This document shows, piece after piece, positions 1 through 6,418 of a stretch of 11,112 nt of DNA. The DNA comes from Aquincola sp. Lineage in GTDB: Bacteria > Pseudomonadota > Gammaproteobacteria > Burkholderiales > Burkholderiaceae_C. Position 1 is the first letter of the stretch, and each line of letters starts with the position of its first letter. Position numbers and translations under genes: made by a program. The notes beneath the pieces were generated by a model that had not been told where the DNA came from, made no database searches, and was given only the letters and a program-made list of their open reading frames with translations. The stretch covers positions 1 to 11,112 of the forward strand of contig JAOUIM010000084.1 in assembly GCA_029884035.1 (NCBI GenBank), given 5' to 3'.

Positions 1-1236
1 GATCTGCTTGACCAGCGCCAGTCCCAGCCCCACGCCGCCCTCGCGCTCGGCATGGCCGGGCAGGCGGAAGAACGGCTCGAAGATGCGCTCGCGCAGCGCT
101 TCGGGCACGCCAGGACCGCGGTCGCAAATGCGAAGATCGATCGTGGTGCCCTTCGTGTCGGGCGCGCGATCGGCATGCACGGTGATCTCGCCGCCGCCGT
201 AGCGGCGGGCGTTCTCGAGCAGGTTGCGCAAGGCGCGGCGCAGCAGGCGCTCGTCGCCATTGACCGTCAGCCGCGCGTCCTTCGCCTGCAGCTCGGCACC
301 GTATTGCGCCGATTCTTCGGCGGCCAGCGCCACCACGTCGACCGGCGTCGGAGTGAAGGTGGCGGCCTGCGCGTCGAGCCGGCTGGCGAGCAGCACCTCT
401 TCGACCAGCGCATCGAGCTCGCCGATGTTGGTGCGGATCTCGCGCGCCAGGCGCTCGCGCTGCGCCGCATCGGGCGTGTCGTCGAGCATCGACAGCGCCA
501 TCTTCATGCGCGCCAGCGGCGAGCGCAGTTCGTGGCTCGCGTTGGCCAGCAGGTTCTTGTGCGAGGCCACCAGGGCCTCGATGCGCGCGGCGGCCTGGTT
601 GAAGCTCGCAGCCACCGCGGCCACTTCGTCGCGGCCCGAGGCGTCGACACGCTGGCCGAGCGCGCCGGCACCGAAGCGCTCGACGCCCTGCTTGAGGCCT
701 TCGAGGCGGCGCGTCAGGCGTCGCACCACGGGGTAGGCACCGGCAGCCACCGCGATGAACAGCGCCACCAGCAACGCGGCCAGGCCCACACCGCGCAGCC
801 ACGGCGGGGGCGGCGGCACGCCGGGGGGCATGCCGCGGCGCGCCAGCGCGCCCTGCCCGCGCAGCACCCACAGCGTGCGCCCGTCGCTCAGCCGCACGGC
901 CTGGCCGCGCGGCGCGCCGGGCAGCTCGGCGCGGCGGCGCAGGTAGCTCTCGCTGGCCGCCACCGGCTCGCCGTCGGTGTCGTCGAGGGCGAGCGGCAGG
1001 CGAAGCCGCTGCGACCACTCGCGCACGGCCTGCACCTGCTCGTCGCGCGGCGCTTCCACCGGCGGCAGCGAGCGCTCGATCAGCTCGGCCCACGCGCCCA
1101 CGCGCTCGGAGATCTGGGCATCGATGCGGCCGCGTTCGACCTCGACCTGGCGCTGGAACAGCCAGCCGCTGCCGAGTGCGAACAGCGCCAGGACCACGAC
1201 CACCGTGACGTAGATGCGCAGGTAGAGCGATTTCAC
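1..1236 (-). CDS. Sensor histidine kinase, CpxA-like (3' end beyond window)
   Basis: This is an inner-membrane histidine kinase that would phosphorylate the adjacent OmpR-type regulator. The first 412 residues are visible. TM1 spans about residues 5-27, followed by a periplasmic domain of about 120 residues with a proline-rich stretch (136-146). TM2 is about 149-171, then a HAMP linker (~172-225). The HisKA H-box is NASHELRSPL with phospho-acceptor H235. The ATPase domain shows the N-box (N338, N342), G1 (DRGPGVP, D372), F-box (FEPFFR, 386-391) and G2 (GVGLGLALV, 401-409). The last residues of the ATPase domain are cut off by the window edge. The GTG at 1236 is chosen because the frame is closed by the upstream regulator's own stop codon, has no earlier start, and leads directly into TM1. 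It lies 42 bp after the regulator's stop, so the two are surely co-transcribed. CpxA identity is inferred from the neighbouring spy/cpxP-like gene and CpxR box; RstB- or other EnvZ-class kinases are the alternatives. Confidence 0.93.
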   Translation of the reverse strand, partial: MKSLYLRIYVTVVVVLALFALGSGWLFQRQVEVERGRIDAQISERVGAWAELIERSLPPVEAPRDEQVQAVREWSQRLRLPLALDDTDGEPVAASESYLRRRAELPGAPRGQAVRLSDGRTLWVLRGQGALARRGMPPGVPPPPPWLRGVGLAALLVALFIAVAAGAYPVVRRLTRRLEGLKQGVERFGAGALGQRVDASGRDEVAAVAASFNQAAARIEALVASHKNLLANASHELRSPLARMKMALSMLDDTPDAAQRERLAREIRTNIGELDALVEEVLLASRLDAQAATFTPTPVDVVALAAEESAQYGAELQAKDARLTVNGDERLLRRALRNLLENARRYGGGEITVHADRAPDTKGTTIDLRICDRGPGVPEALRERIFEPFFRLPGHAEREGGVGLGLALVKQI

Positions 1237-1278
1237 GACCGGTGAACCCGTGGCGTGGCGCGCGGCACGCGCGCGCGC

Positions 1279-1998
1279 CTATTCGCTGTCGGCATCCTGG
1301 CGCCGGGCGAACAGGTAGCCGGCGCCGCGCACCGTGATGACGCGCTTGGGCTCCTTGGGGTCGTCCTCGATCGCGGCGCGGATGCGCGAGACGTGCACGT
1401 CGATCGAGCGGTCGAAGGCCTCCATCGGGTGGCCGCGCAGCGCATCCATGATCTGGTCGCGCGAGAGCACGCGGCCGGCGCTTTGCGCGAGCACGGCGAG
1501 CAGCTCGAACTGGTGGCCCGTGAGGTCGCAGCGCTTGGCGTCGAGCCGCGCCTCGCGCGCGCCGAGGTCGATCTCGAGGCGGCCGAACACGAGCACGTCG
1601 TCGGCCGCGGCCTCGGGCTGGGCGCGGCGCAGCAGCGCCTTGACGCGCGCGAGCAGCTCGCGCGGCTCGAACGGCTTGCCCAGGTAGTCGTCGGCGCCGA
1701 GCTCGAGGCCGACGATGCGGTCCATCGGCTCGCCGCGCGCGGTGAGCATGAGCAGCGGCAGGCGCCGCGTGCGCGCGTCGGCACGCAGGCCGCGCGTGAA
1801 GTCGAGGCCGTCGCCGTCGGGCAGCATGAGGTCGAGCAGCAGGGCATCGAAGTTGCCGTGCTGCAGTCGCTCGCGGCCGTCGGCCAGCGTGTGGGCGACG
1901 TCGACCGTGAAGCCGGCGCCGCGCAGGTAGTCACCGACCATCGCGGTCAGGCGCGCGTCGTCGTCGATCAGCAGCAGGCGGGCGGAGTTGGTGGCCAT
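1279..1998 (-). CDS. OmpR/CpxR-family response regulator
   Basis: This is a 239-residue two-component response regulator and DNA-binding transcription factor. The receiver domain (about 8-122) has the acidic pair D12/D13, phospho-acceptor D56 in the DLMLPDGDG segment, T86 and K108 (GKP). A winged-helix trans_reg_C domain (~135-232) ends in the typical VRGAGYLF strand motif. The start at 1998 (MATNSARLLLIDDD) places the receiver's first strand at the normal distance. An in-frame ATG at 2076 would add 26 residues unrelated to the family and would put a terminator hairpin inside the coding region. No clear Shine-Dalgarno is visible before 1998. The gene is followed by the histidine kinase and preceded by a Spy/CpxP-like gene. 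A GTAAA-N5-GTAAA box upstream of that gene suggests it recognises a CpxR-type site. Assignment to CpxR rather than RstA or OmpR is inference. Confidence 0.93.
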   Translation of the reverse strand: MATNSARLLLIDDDARLTAMVGDYLRGAGFTVDVAHTLADGRERLQHGNFDALLLDLMLPDGDGLDFTRGLRADARTRRLPLLMLTARGEPMDRIVGLELGADDYLGKPFEPRELLARVKALLRRAQPEAAADDVLVFGRLEIDLGAREARLDAKRCDLTGHQFELLAVLAQSAGRVLSRDQIMDALRGHPMEAFDRSIDVHVSRIRAAIEDDPKEPKRVITVRGAGYLFARRQDADSE

Positions 1999-2012
1999 CG
2001 TGGGGCCAGAGC

Positions 2013-2046
2013 ATAAAAGAGCCCCGGGCACGTGACGTGCCGGGGC
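2013..2046 (-). terminator. Intrinsic terminator/attenuator between spy-like gene and regulator
   Basis: Read on the minus strand, arms GCCCCGGCACG and CGTGCCCGGGGC (2046-2036 and 2032-2021) form an 11-bp GC-rich stem with one bulged base and a 3-nt loop. The stem is followed directly by TCTTTTAT. It sits 43 bp after the spy-like stop and 22 bp before the regulator's start. The U-tract is short, so partial read-through is likely. This would lower regulator/kinase expression relative to the periplasmic protein. The structure is seen in the sequence; the effect is inferred. Confidence 0.7.
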
Positions 2047-2089
2047 AGGCTCCTGGGACGAAGAATTGCGCGCCATGGGCAGGCGGCGT

Positions 2090-2644
2090 TCAGCCGCGCG
2101 GCTTGGCGCCGTCGAGCTGCTGGCGCTCTTGCATGTGACGCTGCATCATCTCGCGGCGCTGCGCCATGCGGTCGGCGAGCTGCTTGCGCTGCTCGGGCGT
2201 GAGCACGCGGCTGGCTTCGACCATGGCCTGCGTCATGCGGCGCGACTGGGCGTCGTGCTGCGCCATCATCTGGGCGCGCAGCGCCTCGACGGCGTTGGCG
2301 TCGACGGTGGGTGCCGCAAACAGCTTGGCCATGGCCTCGCGCTGGCCGCGGTGCGACTCGCGCTGCGCCAGCATGTCGGCGCGGGCACTGTCGGCGATCT
2401 GCTTGATCTGGGCGCGCTGTTCGGCGGTGGCGTTGACGCTGTCGAGCATGCGTTCGAGGCCGCGGCCTCCCATCATCATGCCCATGCCGGGGCCGCCTTC
2501 GTGCATGCCGGGGCCGCCATGGCCGAAACCACCGGGCTGGGCCCATGCGGACAGGGTGACCGTGCCGAGCACGGCGGCCAGCAGCGCGGCGCCGATGAGG
2601 CGGGTGCCGCCGGAGGGGGTGAGTGAGCGGATCGACGCAGACAT
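2090..2644 (-). CDS. Spy/CpxP-family periplasmic LTXXQ protein
   Basis: This is a 184-residue exported protein. A signal peptide (residues ~1-35) ends in AWA, with predicted cleavage before Q36. A Gly/His/Met-rich segment (about 37-62, with several GPGM repeats and an MMM run) precedes an α-helical, charged body. The family LTXXQ motif is seen as LTPEQ (148-152), with a degenerate earlier copy around 71-76 (NATAEQ). Spy and CpxP of E. coli are about 160 residues and have two such motifs. They act as ATP-independent periplasmic chaperones, and CpxP also represses the CpxA sensor. The start at 2644 has a strong AAAGGAG Shine-Dalgarno 7 nt upstream. A CpxR-type box lies further upstream, and the CpxR/CpxA-like pair follows after a terminator-like hairpin. 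It is therefore probably both a target and a feedback partner of that pair. It could equally be annotated as a periplasmic heavy-metal sensor of the CnrR/ZraP type, given the Met/His-rich region. Confidence 0.88.
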   Translation of the reverse strand: MSASIRSLTPSGGTRLIGAALLAAVLGTVTLSAWAQPGGFGHGGPGMHEGGPGMGMMMGGRGLERMLDSVNATAEQRAQIKQIADSARADMLAQRESHRGQREAMAKLFAAPTVDANAVEALRAQMMAQHDAQSRRMTQAMVEASRVLTPEQRKQLADRMAQRREMMQRHMQERQQLDGAKPRG

Positions 2645-2658
2645 CGTGGACTCCTTTG
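2638..2658 (-). promoter_or_regulatory. Ribosome binding site of the spy-like gene
   Basis: On the minus strand AAAGGAG lies 7 nt before the ATG at 2644. It is the best Shine-Dalgarno in the left half of the window and fixes this start, even though the same frame stays open for more than 1 kb upstream. Confidence 0.8.
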
Positions 2659-2701
2659 GTTTGCGATGGCCACAGAATGCGCCGCGCCTGTGTGCGGCGT
2701 A

Positions 2702-2736
2702 CGGGCGCCGGGTAAAGCTGCGTAAACCGGCGCCCG
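2702..2736. promoter_or_regulatory. CpxR-type box within a perfect inverted repeat
   Basis: The plus strand carries GTAAA (2712-2716), a 5-nt spacer GCTGC, and GTAAA (2722-2726). This matches exactly the established CpxR consensus GTAAA-N5-GTAAA of enterobacteria. These 15 bases are precisely the loop of a perfect 10-bp inverted repeat, CGGGCGCCGG (2702-2711) with CCGGCGCCCG (2727-2736). The box is 68-82 bp upstream of the spy-like ATG, a plausible activator position. The inverted repeat also lies downstream of the lipoprotein gene and could act as its transcription terminator, although no U-tract follows. Confidence 0.72.
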
Positions 2737-2787
2737 ACCGTGCGTGGGGCCGCACGGCCGGCGCGGGCCGGGCGCGGCGCTCGGGGC

Positions 2788-3720
2788 TCAGCCCTGCGCG
2801 GGCGGCGCGGGCTCGATGCGCACCAGGGTGCGGCGCAGTGCGAACTCGGGGTTGCCGCTGCGCAGTTCCAGGCGCAGCAGCACGCCGCTCTTGCGGTCGA
2901 TGACCATGACGCCGGTCAGGCGCGTGGAATGGTCGTTGTGCGGCACGTCGCCGAAGAGCTCGATCACCGCGGCGTCGAACGGGCGGCCGAGCGAGGTCTG
3001 CACGCCCAGCGCGATGACCTGGCCGCGCACGCGGCCCGGCACCTCGCCCTCGCCGCCGACGATCTCGCCCGCGAGCACGGTCCCCAGCGCGAGGTCGGGC
3101 TGAAGCAGGCGGCGCCAGTGCACCCAGCCGGTGATGTCGGGGCGCTGCGGCAGGTTGCCGAAGGTGTCCTGCAGCCAGCGCTGCGGTGTGGTGTCGCTGC
3201 GCGGGGGATCGACGCCGAACTCGATTTCGCCGCGGCGCAGCGCGGTGACGCGCAGGCCGAGCTCGCGCGCAGGCCCGCCGGCCAGCGCGCGCTCTTCGTA
3301 GACCAGCCGCTCGCCGAGCGCGAACGGCAGCGTGGCCATGCGATCCGGCGGCATCTGCGCGGGCGCGGGCGGGCAGTCCTTGGCGGCCAGTGCCGCGCGC
3401 ACGGCCTCGTCGCGGCCCTTCAGGCGGGCGAGTTCGTCGGCATCGGGGCCGGCCGGACGCATGGCCAGCAGCGCGGGCCAGAACACCGAGATGCCCATGC
3501 CGAGCGCGACGATGTTGGTGCCCGCACGCTCGTCGACCGAATAGGCCACGCGCGCGGCGCGCTCCTGCACGCGGTCGGACTCGTCGTACAGCGCGTTGCA
3601 GCCCATCGCGCTGAACATCGACGCGTCGGTGACGAGCGGCTGCACTTCGTTCGAGCGCGTGACGCACGCGGCCAGGGCGGCGGTCAGGCACAGCACGAGA
3701 GGAACACGCATGAACGACAT
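2788..3720 (-). CDS. Putative outer-membrane lipoprotein, unknown function
   Basis: The protein has 310 residues (307 if translation begins at the in-frame ATG at 3711). Numbering from the 3711 start, a short hydrophobic signal ends in lipobox LAAC with C16 as the lipidated cysteine. The mature protein has cysteines at 38 and 113, a hydrophobic segment (about 66-84, with FWPALL) and a charged ELARLKGRDEAVRAAL helix. A β-rich C-terminal half ends near an IDRKSGVLLRLELRSG segment. I do not recognise a named family for the C-terminal half. The N-terminal lipoprotein-plus-FWPAL layout resembles small putative lipoproteins often annotated as hypothetical in Burkholderiales. Neither candidate start has a clear Shine-Dalgarno. 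The gene lies on the same strand as the Cpx-like locus, 143 bp upstream of the spy-like gene, but the CpxR box and inverted repeat between them suggest a separate transcript. A role in envelope homeostasis is only a guess from position. Confidence 0.75.
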   Translation of the reverse strand: MSFMRVPLVLCLTAALAACVTRSNEVQPLVTDASMFSAMGCNALYDESDRVQERAARVAYSVDERAGTNIVALGMGISVFWPALLAMRPAGPDADELARLKGRDEAVRAALAAKDCPPAPAQMPPDRMATLPFALGERLVYEERALAGGPARELGLRVTALRRGEIEFGVDPPRSDTTPQRWLQDTFGNLPQRPDITGWVHWRRLLQPDLALGTVLAGEIVGGEGEVPGRVRGQVIALGVQTSLGRPFDAAVIELFGDVPHNDHSTRLTGVMVIDRKSGVLLRLELRSGNPEFALRRTLVRIEPAPPAQG

Positions 3721-3929
3721 GTGCGCATTGTGCCGTGCCGGTGTAAGAAAGCCGGCGCCACGGCGACACACGCCGGCGAGCCCGCTTTGACGAAAGTGGG
3801 GCTCGATCAGCCTCGACGGCGGTCGGTGTGCCCCGCATTCGAAGCGGCTTGCAGCGCAGGCCGCGGGGTGCGTGCTCGCCAGACGGACGTCGGGTCACTC
3901 AATCGACCGACCCCAATGGAGAAACGATC
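3721..3929. other. Divergent intergenic region (lipoprotein / EF-hand gene)
   Basis: These 209 bp should hold promoters for both flanking genes. A hairpin-forming inverted repeat, GCCGGCG (3751-3757) with CGCCGGC (3771-3777), is visible. A TTGACG hexamer at 3787-3792 could be a -35 element, but I see no matching -10 at proper spacing. No convincing promoter can be assigned by eye. Confidence 0.4.
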
Positions 3930-4205
3930 ATGATGAAACTCACCCTCAGCGCCGCGGCGCTCGCGATGTCGATGGCCTTCGTTCCGTTCTCGGCTTCGGC
4001 GCTGGACTACAGCTGCTGCGACCGCAACAAGGACGGGATGATCTCGAAGCAGGAGTTCCTCGACGAGATGGGCAAGCGCTACGACATGGCGATGGCCGAG
4101 ATCAAGAAGATGCCCGCGGCCGACCAGGCCAAGATGATGAAGGGCACGCAGCTGACGACCGACGGCTTCGCGATGGTGCTCAAGATGCTCGAAGGCAAGC
4201 AGTAG
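3930..4205 (+). CDS. Small secreted single-EF-hand protein
   Basis: The product is a 91-residue exported protein. A signal peptide covers residues ~1-24 and ends in the ASA cleavage motif. The mature chain begins LDYSCC and runs straight into a canonical EF-hand calcium loop at 31-42 (DRNKDGMISKQE: D31, N33, D35, G36, I38, E42). The loop is followed by the usual F of the exiting helix. The remainder is a Met-rich amphipathic helix (about 45-71) and a short tail. The ATG at 3930 has GGAG 8 nt upstream; the frame is open further 5' but without signal-peptide sense. EF-hands normally pair, so one hand implies dimerisation or a structural use. The adjacent cysteines C29-C30 just before the loop are unusual. 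A calcium-binding periplasmic role is inferred. The gene stands alone and converges on pobA. Confidence 0.82.
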   Translation: MMKLTLSAAALAMSMAFVPFSASALDYSCCDRNKDGMISKQEFLDEMGKRYDMAMAEIKKMPAADQAKMMKGTQLTTDGFAMVLKMLEGKQ

Positions 4206-4219
4206 CCGACGCGCGGGGT

Positions 4220-4254
4220 GATCGCGGGCGCGGGCTGCGGCCCCGCCCACGATC
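4220..4254. terminator. Bidirectional hairpin between EF-hand gene and pobA
   Basis: Arms 4220-4230 (GATCGCGGGCG) and 4244-4254 (CGCCCACGATC) pair with one mismatch. An inner GGGC/GCCC stem with a TGCG loop stacks on top, after one bulged base. The hairpin fills the 52-bp gap between the convergent stops at 4205 and 4258. No U-tract is seen on either side, so its strength as an intrinsic terminator is uncertain. Confidence 0.55.
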
Positions 4255-4257
4255 GCT

Positions 4258-5451
4258 TCAGGCTGCGCCGTCGTTGAAGTCCAGCGGCAGGCCGACGTAG
4301 TTCTCGGCGATCGTTCGCGCGCCGGCCGGCGAACGCGCGAGGTAGTCGAGCTCGGCGAGCTGGAACTTGGCGACGATGCCGCTGTCCTCCGGGAAGCGGT
4401 GCATCAGCGACGTGAGCCACCACGAGAAGCGCTCGGCCTTCCAGACGCGCGCCAGGCAGCGTGCCGAGTAGGCATCGATGCCGGCGTCACTGCGCTCGCG
4501 GTAATGCTCGATCAGGGCGCCCGACAGGTACTTGACGTCGGTGGCGGCCAGGTTCAGGCCCTTTGCGCCGGTGGGCGGCACGATGTGCGCCGCGTCGCCC
4601 GCGAGGAACAGGCGGCCGAAACGCATCGGCTCGGTCACGAAGCTGCGCAGCGGCGCGATGCTCTTCTCGATCGACGGCCCGGTGACGAGCTTGTCGCGCC
4701 CAGGCTGGTCGAGCCGCAGGCGCAGCTCCTGCCAGAACGCCTCGTCGGTCCACTCCTCGACCCGGTCGGTCAACGGCACCTGCAGGTAGTAGCGGCTGCG
4801 CGCCCTGCTGCGCATGGAGCACAGCGCAAAGCCGCGCGGCGTGTTCAGGTAGATCAGCTCGTGCGACACCGGCGGCGTGTCGGCCAGCAGGCCGAGCCAG
4901 CCGAAGGGGTAGACCTTCTCGTACTCGTCGAGCGCACCTCGCGGCACGCTGGCGCGGCACACGCCGTGGAAGCCGTCGCAGCCGGCGATGAAGTCGCACT
5001 CGATCTCGTGCGAGTGTCCGTCCTTGTCGTAGCGCACGCGGGGCTGGGTGCCGTCGAAGCCGTGCACGCTGACGTTGTGCGCCTCGTAGACGGTGGGCAG
5101 TGCAAGGTCGCGGCGCGCGTCCATCAGGTCGCGCGTGAGCTCGGTCTGGCCGTAGACCATGACGGCCTTGCCGCCGGTGAGCGCCCTCAGGTCGACGCGG
5201 TGGCGCTGGCCGCCGTAGAGCAGCTCGAAGCCGTCGTGCACGAGACCCTCGCGGTGCATGCGCGCACCCACGCCCGCCTCGTCGAGCAGGTCGATCGTGA
5301 CCTGCTCGAGCACGCCGGCGCGAATACGGCTGAGCACGTAGTCGGCCGACTGGCGCTCGACGATGACGGCGTCGACGCCGGACTTGTGCAGCAACTGCCC
5401 GAGCAGCAGCCCCGAAGGGCCCGCCCCGACGATCGCGACCTGGGTGCGCAT
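4258..5451 (-). CDS. pobA: 4-hydroxybenzoate 3-monooxygenase (p-hydroxybenzoate hydroxylase)
   Basis: This is an FAD-dependent aromatic hydroxylase that converts 4-hydroxybenzoate, NADPH and O2 to protocatechuate, feeding the β-ketoadipate or protocatechuate-cleavage pathways. It acts in the cytosol. At 397 residues it matches the 394 of the Pseudomonas enzyme. The FAD-binding GAGPSG is at 9-14. The second FAD motif, GDAAHIVPPTG (D286), and the DG motif around 159-160 (CDGFHG) are present. All known active-site residues fall at canonical numbers: R44, Y201, S212, R214, Y222, P293, N300 and Y385. The start MRTQVAIVGAGPSG agrees with the family, although no strong Shine-Dalgarno is seen. It is divergent from a crotonase gene over 78 bp. 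The usual linked regulator PobR (AraC- or IclR-type) is not in the window, so control may come from a distant gene acting on the palindrome at 5496-5503. Confidence 0.98.
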   Translation of the reverse strand: MRTQVAIVGAGPSGLLLGQLLHKSGVDAVIVERQSADYVLSRIRAGVLEQVTIDLLDEAGVGARMHREGLVHDGFELLYGGQRHRVDLRALTGGKAVMVYGQTELTRDLMDARRDLALPTVYEAHNVSVHGFDGTQPRVRYDKDGHSHEIECDFIAGCDGFHGVCRASVPRGALDEYEKVYPFGWLGLLADTPPVSHELIYLNTPRGFALCSMRSRARSRYYLQVPLTDRVEEWTDEAFWQELRLRLDQPGRDKLVTGPSIEKSIAPLRSFVTEPMRFGRLFLAGDAAHIVPPTGAKGLNLAATDVKYLSGALIEHYRERSDAGIDAYSARCLARVWKAERFSWWLTSLMHRFPEDSGIVAKFQLAELDYLARSPAGARTIAENYVGLPLDFNDGAA

Positions 5452-5478
5452 GGGAATGGGATGTGGGGCTGGGCAGAT

Positions 5479-5508
5479 GGTTGGGGTGCCCGTGAACTAT
5501 AGTCAACC
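5479..5508. promoter_or_regulatory. Divergent pobA / crotonase promoter-operator
   Basis: The perfect palindrome ACTATAGT (5496-5503) gives TATAGT, a 5/6 match to a sigma70 -10 hexamer, on both strands. A TSS about 7 bases beyond it would leave leaders of about 20 nt for the crotonase and about 38 nt for pobA. Neither strand has a good -35 at 16-18 bp, which suggests an activator-dependent promoter. An outer repeat GGTTG (5479-5483) / CAACC (5504-5508) could be an operator. All functional statements are inferred. Confidence 0.45.
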
Positions 5509-5529
5509 GAACCAGGAAGCCAGGGCGCC

Positions 5530-6342
5530 ATGAGCACTGAATTCGCACCCGCCACCGGCCTGCTCGCGACGCTCGACCTGCTTCGGGTCAGTGTCGGCGG
5601 CCCGGTGCTGCACGTTCGCCTGAACCGGCCCGCCAAGCGCAATGCGCTGTCCGACACACTGATCCAGCAGCTGCACACCGCGTTCATCCACCTGCCCGAG
5701 GGCGTGCGCGCGGCCGTGATCAGCGGCGAAGGCAACCACTTCTGCGCCGGGCTCGACCTGGCGGAGCTGGTCGAGCGCGACGTGGCCAGCGGCGTGCTGC
5801 ATTCGCGCATGTGGCACGCGGCGTTCGACGCGATCCAGTTCGGCCAGGTGCCGGTGGTCGCGGCGCTGCATGGCGCCGTGGTCGGCGGCGGGCTGGAACT
5901 GGCCTCGGCCTGCCACATCCGCGTGGCCGACCACACGACCTATTACGGCCTGCCGGAAGGCCAGCGCGGCATCTTCGTCGGCGGCGGCGGCTCGGCACGG
6001 ATCCCGCGCCTGATGGGGGTGGCGCGCATGACCGACCTGATGATGACCGGCCGCGTGTTCGACGCACAGGAAGGCATGCAGGTGGGGCTGTCGCAGTACC
6101 TGGTGGCCGAAGGCGAGTCGCTGGCCAAGGCGCTAGCGCTCGCGCAGCGCATCGCGAACAACGCGCCGATGTCGAACTTCGCGGTGATGCACGCGCTGCC
6201 GCGCATCGCCGACCAGTCGCAGACCGAGGGCCTGTTTACCGAAGCGCTGATGGCCGCCGTGGCCGAGAGCACGCCCGAGGCGCAGGACCGGCTGCGCGCG
6301 TTCCTCGAGGGCCGCGCGGGCAAGGTGGTCAAGAGTTCGTGA
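5530..6342 (+). CDS. Crotonase / enoyl-CoA hydratase family protein
   Basis: The product is a 270-residue acyl-CoA-handling enzyme of the crotonase fold. The N-terminal strand LHVRLNRPAKRNAL (27-40) is the family's CoA-binding signature. The first oxyanion-hole segment is HFCAGLDL (70-77) and the second is HGAVVGGGLELA (114-125). Both catalytic glutamates of true hydratases align: E123 in GGGLELA and E143 in GLPEGQ. The glycine-rich VGGGGSARIPRLMG (150-163) matches the usual GAGGTQRLPRLVG helix cap, with GGGGSAR as a variation. The start at 5530 has a moderately placed AGGA 12 nt upstream. It is divergent from pobA, so it may act in aromatic or hydroxycinnamate side-chain degradation that yields 4-hydroxybenzoate, although the substrate cannot be read from sequence. 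Related crotonases include feruloyl-/coumaroyl-CoA hydratase-lyases and 2-enoyl-CoA isomerases. Confidence 0.93.
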   Translation: MSTEFAPATGLLATLDLLRVSVGGPVLHVRLNRPAKRNALSDTLIQQLHTAFIHLPEGVRAAVISGEGNHFCAGLDLAELVERDVASGVLHSRMWHAAFDAIQFGQVPVVAALHGAVVGGGLELASACHIRVADHTTYYGLPEGQRGIFVGGGGSARIPRLMGVARMTDLMMTGRVFDAQEGMQVGLSQYLVAEGESLAKALALAQRIANNAPMSNFAVMHALPRIADQSQTEGLFTEALMAAVAESTPEAQDRLRAFLEGRAGKVVKSS

Positions 6343-6387
6343 CCGGCCAGGCCGATGGCTCTCGGCCAGTCGACGGTCGGTGAATGC

Positions 6388-6417
6388 CGTGCACCGCCAG
6401 CATGCCGGCGGTGCACG
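6388..6417. terminator. Perfect 11-bp hairpin between convergent genes
   Basis: CGTGCACCGCC (6388-6398) and GGCGGTGCACG (6407-6417) form a perfect 11-bp stem with an 8-nt loop. It begins 1 nt past the kinase stop (minus strand) and 46 nt past the crotonase stop (plus strand). It would serve both convergent transcripts. No U-run follows on either strand, so it may act by RNA-end protection or with Rho rather than as a classic terminator. Confidence 0.6.
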
Positions 6418-6418
6418 A

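Noticed and set aside
52..1245. 397-codon plus-strand frame
   Set aside because: It is antisense to the histidine kinase, which has all family boxes. The translation is low-complexity Ala/Arg/Gln with no ribosome binding site.
1999..2076. N-terminal extension of the response regulator to the ATG at 2076
   Set aside because: The added residues do not belong to the receiver fold, and the segment contains a terminator-like hairpin with a U-tract.
2090..3898. 602-codon minus-strand frame ending in the Spy-like protein
   Set aside because: The upstream part is an out-of-frame reading of the lipoprotein gene. The real start at 2644 has a strong AAAGGAG and begins a signal peptide.
2740..3933. 397-codon plus-strand frame opposite the lipoprotein gene
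   Set aside because: The minus strand encodes a protein with a proper lipobox and signal. The plus product is shadow-like and would overlap the EF-hand gene's start.
4399..5502. 367-codon plus-strand frame opposite pobA
   Set aside because: pobA on the minus strand carries all catalytic residues at canonical numbers, so the antisense frame is a composition artefact.
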